Below, in pieces: positions 27,657 through 36,138 of a DNA stretch of 64,000 bases. Position 1 is the stretch's first letter. The number at the start of each line of letters is the position of its first letter. The stretch lies in the NCBI RefSeq assembly GCF_009720735.1, contig NZ_WNKU01000008.1, positions 94,274 to 158,273 of the forward strand. The letters run 5' to 3'. The DNA comes from Heliobacterium mobile (GTDB lineage: Bacteria; Bacillota; Desulfitobacteriia; Heliobacteriales; Heliobacteriaceae). The translations under genes and the position numbers were made by a program. The notes beneath the pieces were generated by a model. It searched no databases. It worked only from the letters and a program-made list of their open reading frames with translations, and was not told the DNA's origin.

Positions 27657-29029
27657 CACCCTTTCACTCGCTCGCTCAGGAAGCCCGCCAGCAAATGGAC
27701 TCTAAACTGGCGGACCGGATGGTAGAAAACATTTACCGGCAGGCGGAACTCATCGCCCAGGAAACGGTTCATGTCGATTCCCAAAAGGGACGCAAGTGGG
27801 ACCGGTGGGTCGATGATCTGCTCACCTCCCGCTGGCTTGGCTACCCGATTATGCTGGGAGTGCTGAGCGTCATCTTCTGGCTCACCATTGAAGGAGCCAA
27901 TGTTCCTTCGGCCATCATCGCCGATGGGCTCTTTTGGGGGCAGGATCGATTGTCAGCCTTGTTCCTTGCTGCCGGCTCTCCCGCCTGGCTTCATGGTTTT
28001 CTGGTGGAAGGAGTCTACCGCAGTTTGGCTTGGGTCGTGTCCGTTATGCTGCCGCCGATGGCGATCTTTTTCCCGCTCTTTACAATGCTCGAAGACTTGG
28101 GATACCTGCCAAGGGTCGCCTTCAACTTAGACCGCCTGTTCCGTTTGGCGGGAGCCCACGGAAAACAAGCGCTCACCATGAGTATGGGCTTTGGCTGTAA
28201 CGCAGCCGGTGTCGTCGCCTGCCGGATTATCGATTCACCGCGGGAAAAGCTGATCGCCGCCTTAACGAACAACTTTGTTCCCTGCAACGGCCGCTTCCCC
28301 ACCCTCATTGCCATCGCTTCGATCCTGACAGGCGGATTCCTTGGGGTAACCTGGGGCACTGGTATGGCCGCACCGGTCGTATCGTCACTCGTCGTCGGCG
28401 GCGTCGCTGTCACCCTTTTCGTCTCCTGGGCTCTGTCTAAAACCCTGTTGAAAGGGCAGCCATCATCATTTACCTTAGAAATGCCGCCCCTGCGCCGACC
28501 TCAAATCAGCCGAATCATCGTTACCTCGATCTTTGACCGTACCCTTTTCGTACTGTGGCGGGCCGTCATCGTCGCCGCACCTGCCGGCGGCATCATCTGG
28601 CTGCTGGCCAATATCTCTATCGGTGAACAGAGCATTCTGGCCGTGATGGCCGGTTATCTCCATCCACTCGGCGTGGCATTAGGTATGGATGGGTATATCC
28701 TGCTCGCATTCATCCTGGGATTGCCGGCCAATGAGATCGTCCTGCCCATCTTGATCATGAGCTATTTAGCCGGAGGCAGCCTGATCGAGTTAGACAGCAT
28801 CGAAGAACTGGCTCAACTGTTCACCAGCCACGGCTGGACCTGGCTGACAGCCGTAAACGTCATGCTCTTCTCTCTGCTTCACTTTCCTTGTGGGACGACG
28901 CTGCTGACGATGCGCAAAGAAACAGGGACCTGGCGCTGGCCCATCCTTTCAGCCGTCATGAACACCGTGCTCGCTGGAGTCGTCTGTTTTATCGTGGCCC
29001 AAGGAGCCTACTTCTTGAACCTGGTTTAA
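27644..29029 (+). CDS. feoB: FeoB permease-domain protein (C-terminal half of a split FeoB)
   Basis: 461 residues with about eight membrane segments and two Gate (nucleoside-recognition) domains. Iron-path Cys motifs are visible: FGCNAAGVVACRIIDSPRE and HFPCGTTLLTMRKE. The N-terminal 55 residues match the linker after the FeoB G domain. AAGGAG lies ten bases before the ATG, inside the GTPase gene. Because both halves are intact and each has its own ribosome site, this is a natural split, not a frameshift. Confidence 0.93.
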   Translation: MSTMTPFHSLAQEARQQMDSKLADRMVENIYRQAELIAQETVHVDSQKGRKWDRWVDDLLTSRWLGYPIMLGVLSVIFWLTIEGANVPSAIIADGLFWGQDRLSALFLAAGSPAWLHGFLVEGVYRSLAWVVSVMLPPMAIFFPLFTMLEDLGYLPRVAFNLDRLFRLAGAHGKQALTMSMGFGCNAAGVVACRIIDSPREKLIAALTNNFVPCNGRFPTLIAIASILTGGFLGVTWGTGMAAPVVSSLVVGGVAVTLFVSWALSKTLLKGQPSSFTLEMPPLRRPQISRIIVTSIFDRTLFVLWRAVIVAAPAGGIIWLLANISIGEQSILAVMAGYLHPLGVALGMDGYILLAFILGLPANEIVLPILIMSYLAGGSLIELDSIEELAQLFTSHGWTWLTAVNVMLFSLLHFPCGTTLLTMRKETGTWRWPILSAVMNTVLAGVVCFIVAQGAYFLNLV

Positions 29030-29059
29030 TCAAACCATTAATCATATATCATTATTGCG

Positions 29060-29093
29060 AATCGGAGGCATATAGAATGCCGCCGTTTTTCTT
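29060..29093 (+). terminator. Terminator after the feo operon
   Basis: CGGAGGCA/TGCCGCCG stem with one mismatch, then TTTTTCTTTTCG. Confidence 0.7.
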
Positions 29094-29103
29094 TTCGTAA
29101 AAT

Positions 29104-29388
29104 ACGGAAAGCGAGATCTTGGATCAGCAAACAGCATCTTACGCGATCGAAGATACTGCAGGTTGAACACAAGGTCTCGCTTCCAAAGCATCCGCCTGGC
29201 TAAGCCGGGCCTTTGGCCAGTATATCGATCTTATGTCCGGTTTTCCGGCAGCTACTCCCCTTTGTTTATCTCATACTACCTTATGCTATTTCGTAGAAAC
29301 GGTGCTCCCCAAGCATGAACGCTATCTCGTTAGCCAATTACCAGGCATTATCGGATTAACTGCTCGGCAATGCCTTATAGCTCGATGA
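29104..29388 (+). pseudogene. Possible decayed coding sequence, family unknown
   Basis: One frame is open from about 29104 to the TGA at 29386-29388 apart from a single in-frame TGA near 29163. It reads EILDQQTASYAIEDTAG, stop, TQGLASKASAWLSRAFGQYI, and continues to LPGIIGLTARQCLIAR. There is no ribosome site for an internal ATG (29233). The composition is protein-like but no family was recognised. The 29030-29471 gap otherwise holds only two terminators. Confidence 0.3.
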
Positions 29389-29389
29389 A

Positions 29390-29422
29390 AAAGGCCTTTT
29401 CCCTAATATTAAGGAAAAAGGC
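29390..29422 (-). terminator. Terminator of the acyl-CoA ligase gene
   Basis: GGCCTTTTCC/GGAAAAGGCC stem with one bulge and an AT loop; the minus-strand tail is TTTTTCATCG. Confidence 0.75.
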
Positions 29423-29471
29423 CCGAGAAAAATGTCGAAACTTACGAAAGAATGTTCAACAATACAATAGG

Positions 29472-31148
29472 TTATGCCGTCTCTATATTTGCCGCATCCT
29501 CCAATCCGAGTTCACGGATATAGGTCTCCTGCAGCTTAAACTTCTGAATCTTCCCAGAAGCGGTCATCGGAAAACTGTCGACGAACCGGAAATACTTCGG
29601 AATCTTGTAGCGAGCGATTTTTCCTCGGCAGTACGTGCGGAGCTCTTCTTCGGTCACTGTCTCGTTTTCTTTCACGATGACGCAGGCTAAGGCTTCTTCT
29701 CCATACTTAGGGTCAGGCACGCCGATGATTTGTACATCTTTTACTTTCGGATGGGTGTAGAGGAATTCCTCCACTTCGCGAGGGTAGATGTTTTCTCCGC
29801 CTCGGATGATCATATCTTTCGCGCGGCCTGTGATGCGACAATAGCCTTGCTCGTCCATCGTCGCCAAGTCCCCCGTGTGGAGCCAGCCTTCATCGTCGAT
29901 GGCTGCAGCCGTGGCTTCTTCGTTTTTGTAATACCCCTTCATAACACCAAAGCCTCGGGCCCACAGTTCGCCCTGTACCCCTCTGGGAACTTCCAGACCT
30001 GTATCCGGTTGGACGATTTTCACTTCCACATGGGGAAGTTGCCTACCCACCGTACAGACCCGACGCTCTAAACTGTCTTCCGGGGTCGTCTGGGTGAGCA
30101 CCGGTGCAGACTCTGTCTGTCCATAAGCGATGGTAATTTCCCGGATGCCCATCCGATTGACCACTTTGCGCATGACCTCGATGGGACAAGGTGAGCCCGC
30201 CATGATGCCCGTGCGCAGCGATGAGAGATCATACTTGTCAAAGTCAGGATGATCCAGTTCAGCGATGAACATGGTTGGAACGCCATAGAGGGCGGTGCAC
30301 TTTTCGCGTTCAATCGCCTCCAAAACAGCCTGAGCCGAAAAGTATTCTAAAGGAACCATCGTCGCCCCCTTGGTGACACAAGCGAGCGTACTCATCACAC
30401 AACCAAAGCAGTGAAAGAGCGGGACCGGGAAGCAGAGCCGGTCATCAGCGGTCCAGCGCTGGCAGTCTGAGACCATATTCGCGTTATTGATGATATTGTA
30501 GTGAGTGAGCATAACACCTTTGGGAAAGCCTGTCGTACCTGAGGTATATTGCATGTTGATGACGTCATCATAATGCAAAGATCGTTGTCGATCGGCCAAG
30601 GCCTCATCGGAGATGCTCTCGCCCATGTTCAGCAGGTCTTGCCAACTGAACATACCGGGGTGTTTTTCCTCAGGATTACGGCCGATGAAGATGACGTTTT
30701 TTAATTTGGGCATCCAGGAACAATGAAACTTTCCCGGTTCAACGTCTTTCAATCCCGGGAACAGTTCATATACGGTTTCGACAAAGTTATTCTCCCGAAA
30801 GCCCTCGATCAACAGCAGGGTCGTCGAATCAGATTGGCGCAGCAGGTACTCCAATTCAAAGGACCGATAGTTCGTGTTGACGGTGACCAAAACCGCCCCC
30901 ATTTTGGCGCTGCCGAACTGCGTTTCAATCCATTCGGGGTAGTTTGTCGCCCAGATCGCGATATGCTCACCTTTATCAATCCCTAAGGCCATGAGACCCT
31001 TGGCGACCTGGTTTGCTTTCTCCCGAAACTGGCTATAGCTCAGCCGGAGATTGCGGTAGTCGGTGTACACAAGGGCGTCTTTGTCAGGGTAAAGATCGGC
31101 CTTCTCATCCAGCAGGTCCCCGATGGTGATCTTCAGCAATTCCGTCAA
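29472..31148 (-). CDS. Acyl-CoA synthetase / AMP-dependent ligase
   Basis: 558 residues of the ANL superfamily: it adenylates a carboxylic acid and joins it to CoA. The P-loop is [16 protein letters not shown] (about 200-215); YGQTES, the GWLHTGDLA motif, [18 protein letters not shown] hinge and the catalytic Lys in TASGKIQKF follow. The closest type is medium/long-chain fatty-acyl-CoA synthetase; the chain length is not known. The start is TTG with AAGGAG nine bases upstream. It is preceded by a T-box leader with a probable Leu specifier, so branched-chain acids are a possible substrate (inference). Confidence 0.9.
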   Translation of the reverse strand: MTELLKITIGDLLDEKADLYPDKDALVYTDYRNLRLSYSQFREKANQVAKGLMALGIDKGEHIAIWATNYPEWIETQFGSAKMGAVLVTVNTNYRSFELEYLLRQSDSTTLLLIEGFRENNFVETVYELFPGLKDVEPGKFHCSWMPKLKNVIFIGRNPEEKHPGMFSWQDLLNMGESISDEALADRQRSLHYDDVINMQYTSGTTGFPKGVMLTHYNIINNANMVSDCQRWTADDRLCFPVPLFHCFGCVMSTLACVTKGATMVPLEYFSAQAVLEAIEREKCTALYGVPTMFIAELDHPDFDKYDLSSLRTGIMAGSPCPIEVMRKVVNRMGIREITIAYGQTESAPVLTQTTPEDSLERRVCTVGRQLPHVEVKIVQPDTGLEVPRGVQGELWARGFGVMKGYYKNEEATAAAIDDEGWLHTGDLATMDEQGYCRITGRAKDMIIRGGENIYPREVEEFLYTHPKVKDVQIIGVPDPKYGEEALACVIVKENETVTEEELRTYCRGKIARYKIPKYFRFVDSFPMTASGKIQKFKLQETYIRELGLEDAANIETA

Positions 31149-31190
31149 GGGTCTTCACTCCTTCATCCGACCATAGCATAATTAAACAAA

Positions 31191-31480
31191 AAACCCCCTT
31201 CGCCTCAACGAAATGAGACGAAGGGGGTTGCCTCCGTGGTACCACTCAAATTAACGACACAGTTATGCCGTTCACTCCATAGGATACGGGAACTAGATTC
31301 GTTCCGATATCCCCTTCCTTGTAACGGTGGAAGTCTCCGTCCGAGCCTACTGTCGTCACGCGAGTTCGGTCGGCAACTCAAGGGAGAGTTCAGTTTCTGC
31401 ATCGACCGCTTCACACCATCCAGCGATTCTCTGATTCCAGCAAGAACACTTACTATTCCCTATCATCGTTATTTTCACAT
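31191..31480 (-). promoter_or_regulatory. T-box riboswitch, probable Leu specifier
   Basis: The minus-strand leader has the T-box core GAGTGGTACCACGGAGG (around 31232-31248) before a strong terminator (AACCCCCTTCGTCTCA..GAAGGGGGTT then TTTTTTG, 31193-31231). Upstream lie Stem I features AGTAAG, AGAGA and GCTGGATGGTGTGAAGCGG. After GAA comes CTC just before CCTTGAG, the place of the specifier in many T-boxes, and CUC is the common Leu specifier. The UGGU bulge fits discriminator A, as in tRNA-Leu. The T-box class is certain; the amino acid is inferred. Confidence 0.88.
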
Positions 31481-31490
31481 ATTATTGAAT

Positions 31491-31519
31491 ATACTAGCAA
31501 CCGCAAAAAGGGATGTCAA
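31491..31519 (-). promoter_or_regulatory. Sigma-A promoter of the T-box leader
   Basis: On the minus strand: TTGACA (31514-31519), exactly 17 bases, TAGTAT (31491-31496). The region 31520-31658 behind it shows no other feature. Confidence 0.8.
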
Positions 31520-31658
31520 TCCATGAAATCACAGGAAATCATAATTTCTCGAAAACTTTCAGTGATTAGATTTTAATTAAACAATGGTTACTCAAATATG
31601 TATAATCTAAACTCTGTGACTTGTCAAGAAGGTTTTCCGAGGAATTGGTCCCTTTAGC

Positions 31659-31964
31659 TCAGAACTTTCGGGCGCCGGAACCTACCCAATGCAACCACAA
31701 CCCGATAACGAGCAAGTATCCGAAGAAATAGGCCATTCCGTAGCGATCGGGAATCCATAATCCTGCCACGGCAATAGCCAAAGAGGCAGCGCTCATGGTG
31801 AGAAAATGCAGCCCCACCCAACGGGCGAGTCCCGCCCGATCCTTGGCCTCAGCAGAACCAGCGATCCACTCGAGCTTCCCCTTCCACCAGATGACGTGCC
31901 CCCATGCAAAGAAAAAGGCCATATTCAACAGTGGGAGCAGGATATTGACCTTTATCGCTGCCAC
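31659..31964 (-). CDS. Small membrane protein, unknown
   Basis: 101 residues with three hydrophobic segments (about 8-28, 51-70, 75-93). Family not recognised. It lies alone on the minus strand between the T-box promoter and metX. A weak ribosome site (GGGGGGTGG) precedes the ATG. Confidence 0.65.
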   Translation of the reverse strand: MAAIKVNILLPLLNMAFFFAWGHVIWWKGKLEWIAGSAEAKDRAGLARWVGLHFLTMSAASLAIAVAGLWIPDRYGMAYFFGYLLVIGLWLHWVGSGARKF

Positions 31965-32049
31965 CCCCCCAGTACGATTTATCTTCTTTAAAATAGAATA
32001 TTATCCGAACCTCGTAGATAGTACGATATTTGGAAAAAATTTACCAAAA

Positions 32050-32072
32050 AATAACGCCCCAAAAAGGGCGTC
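32050..32072 (-). terminator. Terminator of metX
   Basis: ACGCCC/GGGCGT stem, followed on the minus strand by TATTTTTTGG. Confidence 0.75.
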
Positions 32073-32131
32073 ATTTCTCAATACTATTTACCATCCCGGC
32101 GCGTGTTTCGAGCCTAGAAAAACTAGATAGG

Positions 32132-33307
32132 TTAAAGTCCTCTTTTACGCGCCAGCTCCTGAACATAGGATGCCACTACAGGACGCATCTTTTCAAATTC
32201 AATCAAGAAGGCATCATGACCGTGAGGGCTTTTCAACTCCCAGTATTCCGCTTGACCCTTTGCTTTTTTCATGATTTCGGCCATCTCTACCATGTACAGA
32301 GGCGGATAGAGCCAGTCCGAGTCTACTCCGATGAAGTATGTTTGGGCTTGGATCGACGCTAAAGCGGCTTCATAACCGCCATGACCTCGGCCGATATCGT
32401 GGAGATCCATCGCCTTACATAAGAGGATATAGGTGTTCGCATCAAAGCGTTCAACTAGCTTTTCTCCTTGATAATGGAGATAGCTTTCAATCTCAAAGCG
32501 GTTTTCAAAGTTATAGTAAGCTTCCGGGTAATGGTTCGTCATGCGCCGCCCAAATCGGGCCGTGAACAATTCATCACTCCGATAGGTGACCATACCCAGC
32601 ATACGGGCAATGCTGAGACCCGCCGCTGGTCCGGTTCCTGGGTAGTAGTCACCCCGATTCCAGGCAGGATCGAGCATGATCGTCTGGCGCATAATCTCGT
32701 TAAAGGCAATATTCTGGGCGGTCATACGTCCTGATGTAGCGATCGGCATGAGTCCGTCCATCATCTCCGGAAATGTTACGCCCCATTCCAAGACCTGCAT
32801 CCCACCCATCGATCCACCCGCGACCAGTAGGAGATGATCGATGCCCAAATGGCGTATCAATTCACGTTGCACCCGGACCATGTCCTTGATGGTGTAGACG
32901 GGAAAATCCATTCCAAAAGGCTTTCCCGTAGTAGGATTAAGGCTGGTCGGACCCGTTGTTCCCCGGCAGCCGCCCAATACGTTAGAACAGATCATATAAA
33001 ATCGGTTCGTATCAAAGGGCTTCCCAGGGCCGATGAGGTCGTCCCACCAGCCGGGAGCTTTGTCAGCGGGAGCGTTTTTTCCCGCCGCGTGGTGGTCCAT
33101 GGTCAATGCATGGACGATGAGGATCGCGTTGGATCGGTCGGCGTTTAAGGTGCCGTAAGTTTCATAGACGATATCAATCGGCCCAAGCCGCTGTCCCGAC
33201 TCCAGCACAAATTCATTAGGGGGTTGCCCGAAAGTAAAGATCCGGGGTTGGGTGATCACTTCCCCGTATGTTCCGGTCCCTGGGCTGTATGGCGACTTGT
33301 TACTCAT
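32132..33307 (-). CDS. metX: Homoserine O-acetyltransferase
   Basis: 391 residues of the alpha/beta-hydrolase MetX family; it acetylates homoserine from acetyl-CoA in methionine synthesis. The nucleophile Ser166 is in LVAGGSMGGM; the Asp is in FIGVDSDWLYPP and the His in SPHGHDAFLIE. SNVLGGCRGTTGP forms the oxyanion region. Some MetX proteins use succinyl-CoA; the sequence does not settle it. It is controlled by a SAM-I riboswitch directly upstream. Confidence 0.95.
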   Translation of the reverse strand: MSNKSPYSPGTGTYGEVITQPRIFTFGQPPNEFVLESGQRLGPIDIVYETYGTLNADRSNAILIVHALTMDHHAAGKNAPADKAPGWWDDLIGPGKPFDTNRFYMICSNVLGGCRGTTGPTSLNPTTGKPFGMDFPVYTIKDMVRVQRELIRHLGIDHLLLVAGGSMGGMQVLEWGVTFPEMMDGLMPIATSGRMTAQNIAFNEIMRQTIMLDPAWNRGDYYPGTGPAAGLSIARMLGMVTYRSDELFTARFGRRMTNHYPEAYYNFENRFEIESYLHYQGEKLVERFDANTYILLCKAMDLHDIGRGHGGYEAALASIQAQTYFIGVDSDWLYPPLYMVEMAEIMKKAKGQAEYWELKSPHGHDAFLIEFEKMRPVVASYVQELARKRGL

Positions 33308-33348
33308 TCTTCAACCGCCTTTTCATCAACCTTGCTTATCCATGAAAA

Positions 33349-33512
33349 CAAAAAAACCTCTGCACAGACGCAGGGGTACTTTCTTTCCACCTCTCATCTG
33401 CCAGGACAAAACGTCCTGAAGGAATTGGCACCATGTCTCCTGTCCTTGCCGACGAGAAGACGGGTTGCCGGGTTTCATCGGGCCCTTTCCCTCCACCTCT
33501 CTGGATGAGCAT
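33349..33512 (-). promoter_or_regulatory. SAM-I (S-box) riboswitch of metX
   Basis: Reading the minus strand: AGAGAGGTGGAGGGA, GGCCCGATGAAACCCGGCAA, GGTGCCAATTCC, and GATGAGAGGTGG, the conserved S-box blocks in order. A terminator follows (ACCCCTGC..GCAGAGGT then seven T, 33349-33376). High SAM should stop metX transcription. The 33513-33704 stretch behind it shows no other feature. Confidence 0.95.
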
Positions 33513-33704
33513 ATTTTGTTGTAAGAAAAATTCCTTGTAACCCTCAAAACCCTTGCGTATCAACGGTTTAGGCTGACGGGTAATTTTTCGATGTACAAGA
33601 ACTGAATAGGGGTTGGGGTCAGCGTTGAGGTCAAAAACATGCAAAAGCTATGCGTTATATTTTACATCAATTTTTGCACCCTGCAAGATATTTTTTGAGA
33701 GTCT

Positions 33705-33950
33705 TTACCGGCTCTCCTCATTTTTTACCTTTTCGTAACCATCCTCAATCTCTTTAACAAAAACCAGCATTATCCTTCCCTCCGCTATCCCCATCCTCAC
33801 TTTGCTTATTATATTCTGGGTCTTTAACATACGCGTGAAATTTAGCTGGCTGAAATCTAGTCTTGAAATCGGCGAAAGCTCATTGTCGAGACTGACCTTT
33901 AGCGTAGTTGTCGTGATATCGATGGTGTCGACTTCCCGCGTATATGACAC
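33705..33950 (-). CDS. Short orphan protein, unknown
   Basis: 81 residues, mixed alpha/beta by eye with a Thr-rich start (IDITTTTLKVSLDN) and an acidic-basic C-terminus. No family recognised and no membrane segment. The ribosome site is weak. It sits at the edge of a stretch of short orphan genes with lower GC than the rest of the window. Confidence 0.45.
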   Translation of the reverse strand: MSYTREVDTIDITTTTLKVSLDNELSPISRLDFSQLNFTRMLKTQNIISKVRMGIAEGRIMLVFVKEIEDGYEKVKNEESR

Positions 33951-33987
33951 CTTCTATAGATATCAATCTAACCTGTGGGGCATATAA

Positions 33988-34110
33988 ATGGAAATGAATC
34001 CTCATTTGGAAAAATATAAAAACTTGCCCTTGGCTAGGTCGGTCAAAAGCACTTGCGCTGCCATGGATGAGGCAAAAGCAGCGACTAAGGAGATGACGCT
34101 AAAGGAGTAA
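33988..34110 (+). CDS. Possible 40-residue peptide
   Basis: MEMNPHLEKYKNLPLARSVK and a Lys/Ala/Glu-rich tail. There is no clear ribosome site, so it may be a fragment of a longer ancestral gene or a chance frame. It is 61 bases upstream of the zinc-ribbon gene region on the same strand. Confidence 0.3.
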   Translation: MEMNPHLEKYKNLPLARSVKSTCAAMDEAKAATKEMTLKE

Positions 34111-34195
34111 AGGGAATAAATCGAAATTATTCTTTAAGCAAGTAAACACTAGATAACAGCAAATTCACTGAATGGATTTTAAGGAGATGATGACT

Positions 34196-34546
34196 ATGGT
34201 ATTAAAAGGACTAACTTCTTGTAAGATATGCCACCGAGACATTGCTAAGGAGGAGAAAAACTGTCCCCATTGCGGGTCTGCTCTTCGATGGAGATGGGTC
34301 AAAAAGATAATCGTTGGCGTAGGTGGGTTCTTCGTCTTTATCATGTGTATCGGGGTCTTTGGTGGCAGTGAGGAGAAATCGAGTTCAAATATTCCTTCGT
34401 CATCGTTATCCCCAGCAACCCCTGTTGTCGAATTCATTGGTAACCCGACAGAAGAAGCAAGCAGAGTGGATACAGGCGACATTTTATCTGTAATGTACAT
34501 ATGGAGAAGTCTAGGTGATTCAAAGTCAAAATTGGAAAGCTTGTAA
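34196..34546 (+). CDS. Zinc-ribbon membrane protein
   Basis: 116 residues from the ATG at 34196, which has AAGGAG about ten bases upstream; earlier in-frame starts reach 34172. A zinc ribbon (CKICHRDIAKEEKNCPHCG) is followed by one membrane helix (KIIVGVGGFFVFIMCIGVF) and a Ser/Pro-rich outer linker. The last residues (YIWRSLGDSKSKLESL) look like the beginning of a SmpA-type repeat that stops early, so the gene may be truncated. Function unknown. Confidence 0.7.
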   Translation: MVLKGLTSCKICHRDIAKEEKNCPHCGSALRWRWVKKIIVGVGGFFVFIMCIGVFGGSEEKSSSNIPSSSLSPATPVVEFIGNPTEEASRVDTGDILSVMYIWRSLGDSKSKLESL

Positions 34547-34602
34547 CTTTCGGTGAAAACGCGGGATCCCCCCATGAACATGTCCCGTAACCTAAAAACG
34601 CC

Positions 34603-34637
34603 AAACCCCCGTTCTCACTCTAAGGAACGGGGGTTTT
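34603..34637. terminator. Bidirectional terminator
   Basis: AAACCCCCGTTC and its exact complement around a ten-base loop, with TTTT on the plus side; it lies in the end of the convergent minus-strand gene. Confidence 0.85.
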
Positions 34638-34866
34638 CTGTAAACAAAACACCTACGCTTTCCAAATCAGATTCTATCTCCATCAACCGCCAGAAGGATC
34701 TGCGATATTCCTTTTCAAACACCTCACTTGACGGTTCCTCCTCTGTCCAAATCGTCAAATAGGCTAACCGGTATAGAGTCGCATAATATTGGTTCTTTCG
34801 CAGTTCTAATTCTTTTTTAAACCTATCTTCTGGACCGTTCTTCAACTCAATTAGTTTCGGTTCCAT
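34615..34866 (-). CDS. Short helical orphan protein, unknown
   Basis: 83 residues, strongly charged and helical (EDRFKKELELRKNQYYATLYRLAYLTIW). No family recognised. AGGAGG lies seven bases before the ATG, good support for translation. Its 3' end overlaps the shared terminator. Confidence 0.6.
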   Translation of the reverse strand: MEPKLIELKNGPEDRFKKELELRKNQYYATLYRLAYLTIWTEEEPSSEVFEKEYRRSFWRLMEIESDLESVGVLFTENPRSLE

Positions 34867-35039
34867 CGGAAGACCTCCTGATACAGAAGCTCACCTACTT
34901 TCGGCCCCATTCTATCCAATAAAATACTAGGGCATAAGTCCCAAACAGTTGTATTGCAATTCGGACAAGTACCCAGCTTGGAAATGGTTTTAAAACACAA
35001 AAAAGCTGAGCAAAAGCCCAGCGTGACCTTAAAAATATT

Positions 35040-35315
35040 CTATAGATTTATAAACTTTATTTTTTCGGTTATCATTTTTCCAATGACATCTTTCAGACTT
35101 ACATTTGACTTTCTTTCTTCTCGAATTTCTTTCATCGAGATACTCACTTTAGCGTGTTTGATTTGGAAGGTCCAGTAATCCCCAGAAGGGATAGCCGTCA
35201 ATGATATATCTTCTTCTTTGAGCTCGTTAATCAAATCCCTAACCGCATTTTCAATGTTGTTTTGCTCTTCCTGAAAACCGTTATGTTTTTTTACTAATTG
35301 CTCTTTCCAATCCAT
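35040..35315 (-). CDS. Short orphan protein, unknown
   Basis: 91 residues from the ATG at 35315 with GGGAGG about nine bases upstream; the open frame begins at 35324. An acidic helical N-terminus (EEQNNIENAVRDLINELKEE) is followed by a beta-rich part (GDYWTFQIKHAKVSISM) and a basic end. No family recognised. Low GC like its neighbours. Confidence 0.6.
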   Translation of the reverse strand: MDWKEQLVKKHNGFQEEQNNIENAVRDLINELKEEDISLTAIPSGDYWTFQIKHAKVSISMKEIREERKSNVSLKDVIGKMITEKIKFINL

Positions 35316-35428
35316 TGAAAACAACCTCCCTTTCCCATCATAGGGCGAGTCAGGAGGTTATATTCGCGTTTTTACTCGTCAAATTCCCACTGGTTTAAGC
35401 TTGGATCGTCAAGAAAGGATGATGCTCC

Positions 35429-36112
35429 ATGTGCGGCCGTTTCACCCTCACCGTCAGCCCGGCAGAGTTGTTAGAGGTCCTCGGTGTTCCTTCTGCGACA
35501 GCGCAGGAGTTTACTCCACGATTCAATGTCTCACCCGGTCAAGACATCCTGATGATCGTTCAGGAAAAGGGTCCCACAGTGAGAATGGCTCATTGGGGTC
35601 TCCTGCCGCGCTGGGCCAAGGATATCCGTATCGGTTATAGCATGATCAATGCCAGAGCGGAAACGCTTCGTGAAAAGCCCGCCTTTAAAGACTTGCTCTT
35701 GTCACAGCGCTGTCTCATCCCGGCAGATGGTTTCTACGAGTGGAGACAAGCCGGTAAAAGCAAAATCCCTTATCATTTTTCCCTTCAAAGTCGGAACGTC
35801 TTTGCCTTTGCCGGACTCTGGTCTTCATGGTGGTCACCTACTGGTGAAACCATCCACTCTTGTACGATTATCACCACAAAACCGAATGAGTTGGTCTCAT
35901 CCGTCCACGACCGAATGCCTGTCATACTGCCCATAGAAAAATGCCCAATCTGGCTGGATCCGGGGCTGCCGAAAGACTATCCCTTTTCCAACCTATGGGG
36001 GCCCTTCCCCGCCGGCGAGATGGAGATGGTTGAAGTATCGACGATGGTGAACTCATCCCGAGAGGATCGACCGGAAATGGCCGAACCAATCACGCAACTG
36101 ACGCTGTTTTGA
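35429..36112 (+). CDS. SOS response-associated peptidase (SRAP/YedK/HMCES)
   Basis: 227 residues. The family binds abasic sites in single-stranded DNA and forms a covalent link through Cys2. Start MCGRFTL gives Cys2 after Met removal. PRFNVSPGQ, MINARAETLREKPAF, CLIPADGFYEW and SVHDRMPVILP carry the active-site Asn, Glu and His. It is complete and stands alone on the plus strand. Confidence 0.95.
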   Translation: MCGRFTLTVSPAELLEVLGVPSATAQEFTPRFNVSPGQDILMIVQEKGPTVRMAHWGLLPRWAKDIRIGYSMINARAETLREKPAFKDLLLSQRCLIPADGFYEWRQAGKSKIPYHFSLQSRNVFAFAGLWSSWWSPTGETIHSCTIITTKPNELVSSVHDRMPVILPIEKCPIWLDPGLPKDYPFSNLWGPFPAGEMEMVEVSTMVNSSREDRPEMAEPITQLTLF

Positions 36113-36138
36113 GGCTCTTCTTACCTTAAAAAGTGAAC

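Noticed and set aside
26838..29029. feoB frameshift caused by sequencing error
   Set aside because: Both halves begin and end cleanly at domain borders and each has its own ribosome site, as in known split FeoB systems.
29104..29388. In-frame TGA read as selenocysteine
   Set aside because: No SECIS-like stem was seen after the TGA, there is no start codon or ribosome site, and no selenoprotein family fits.
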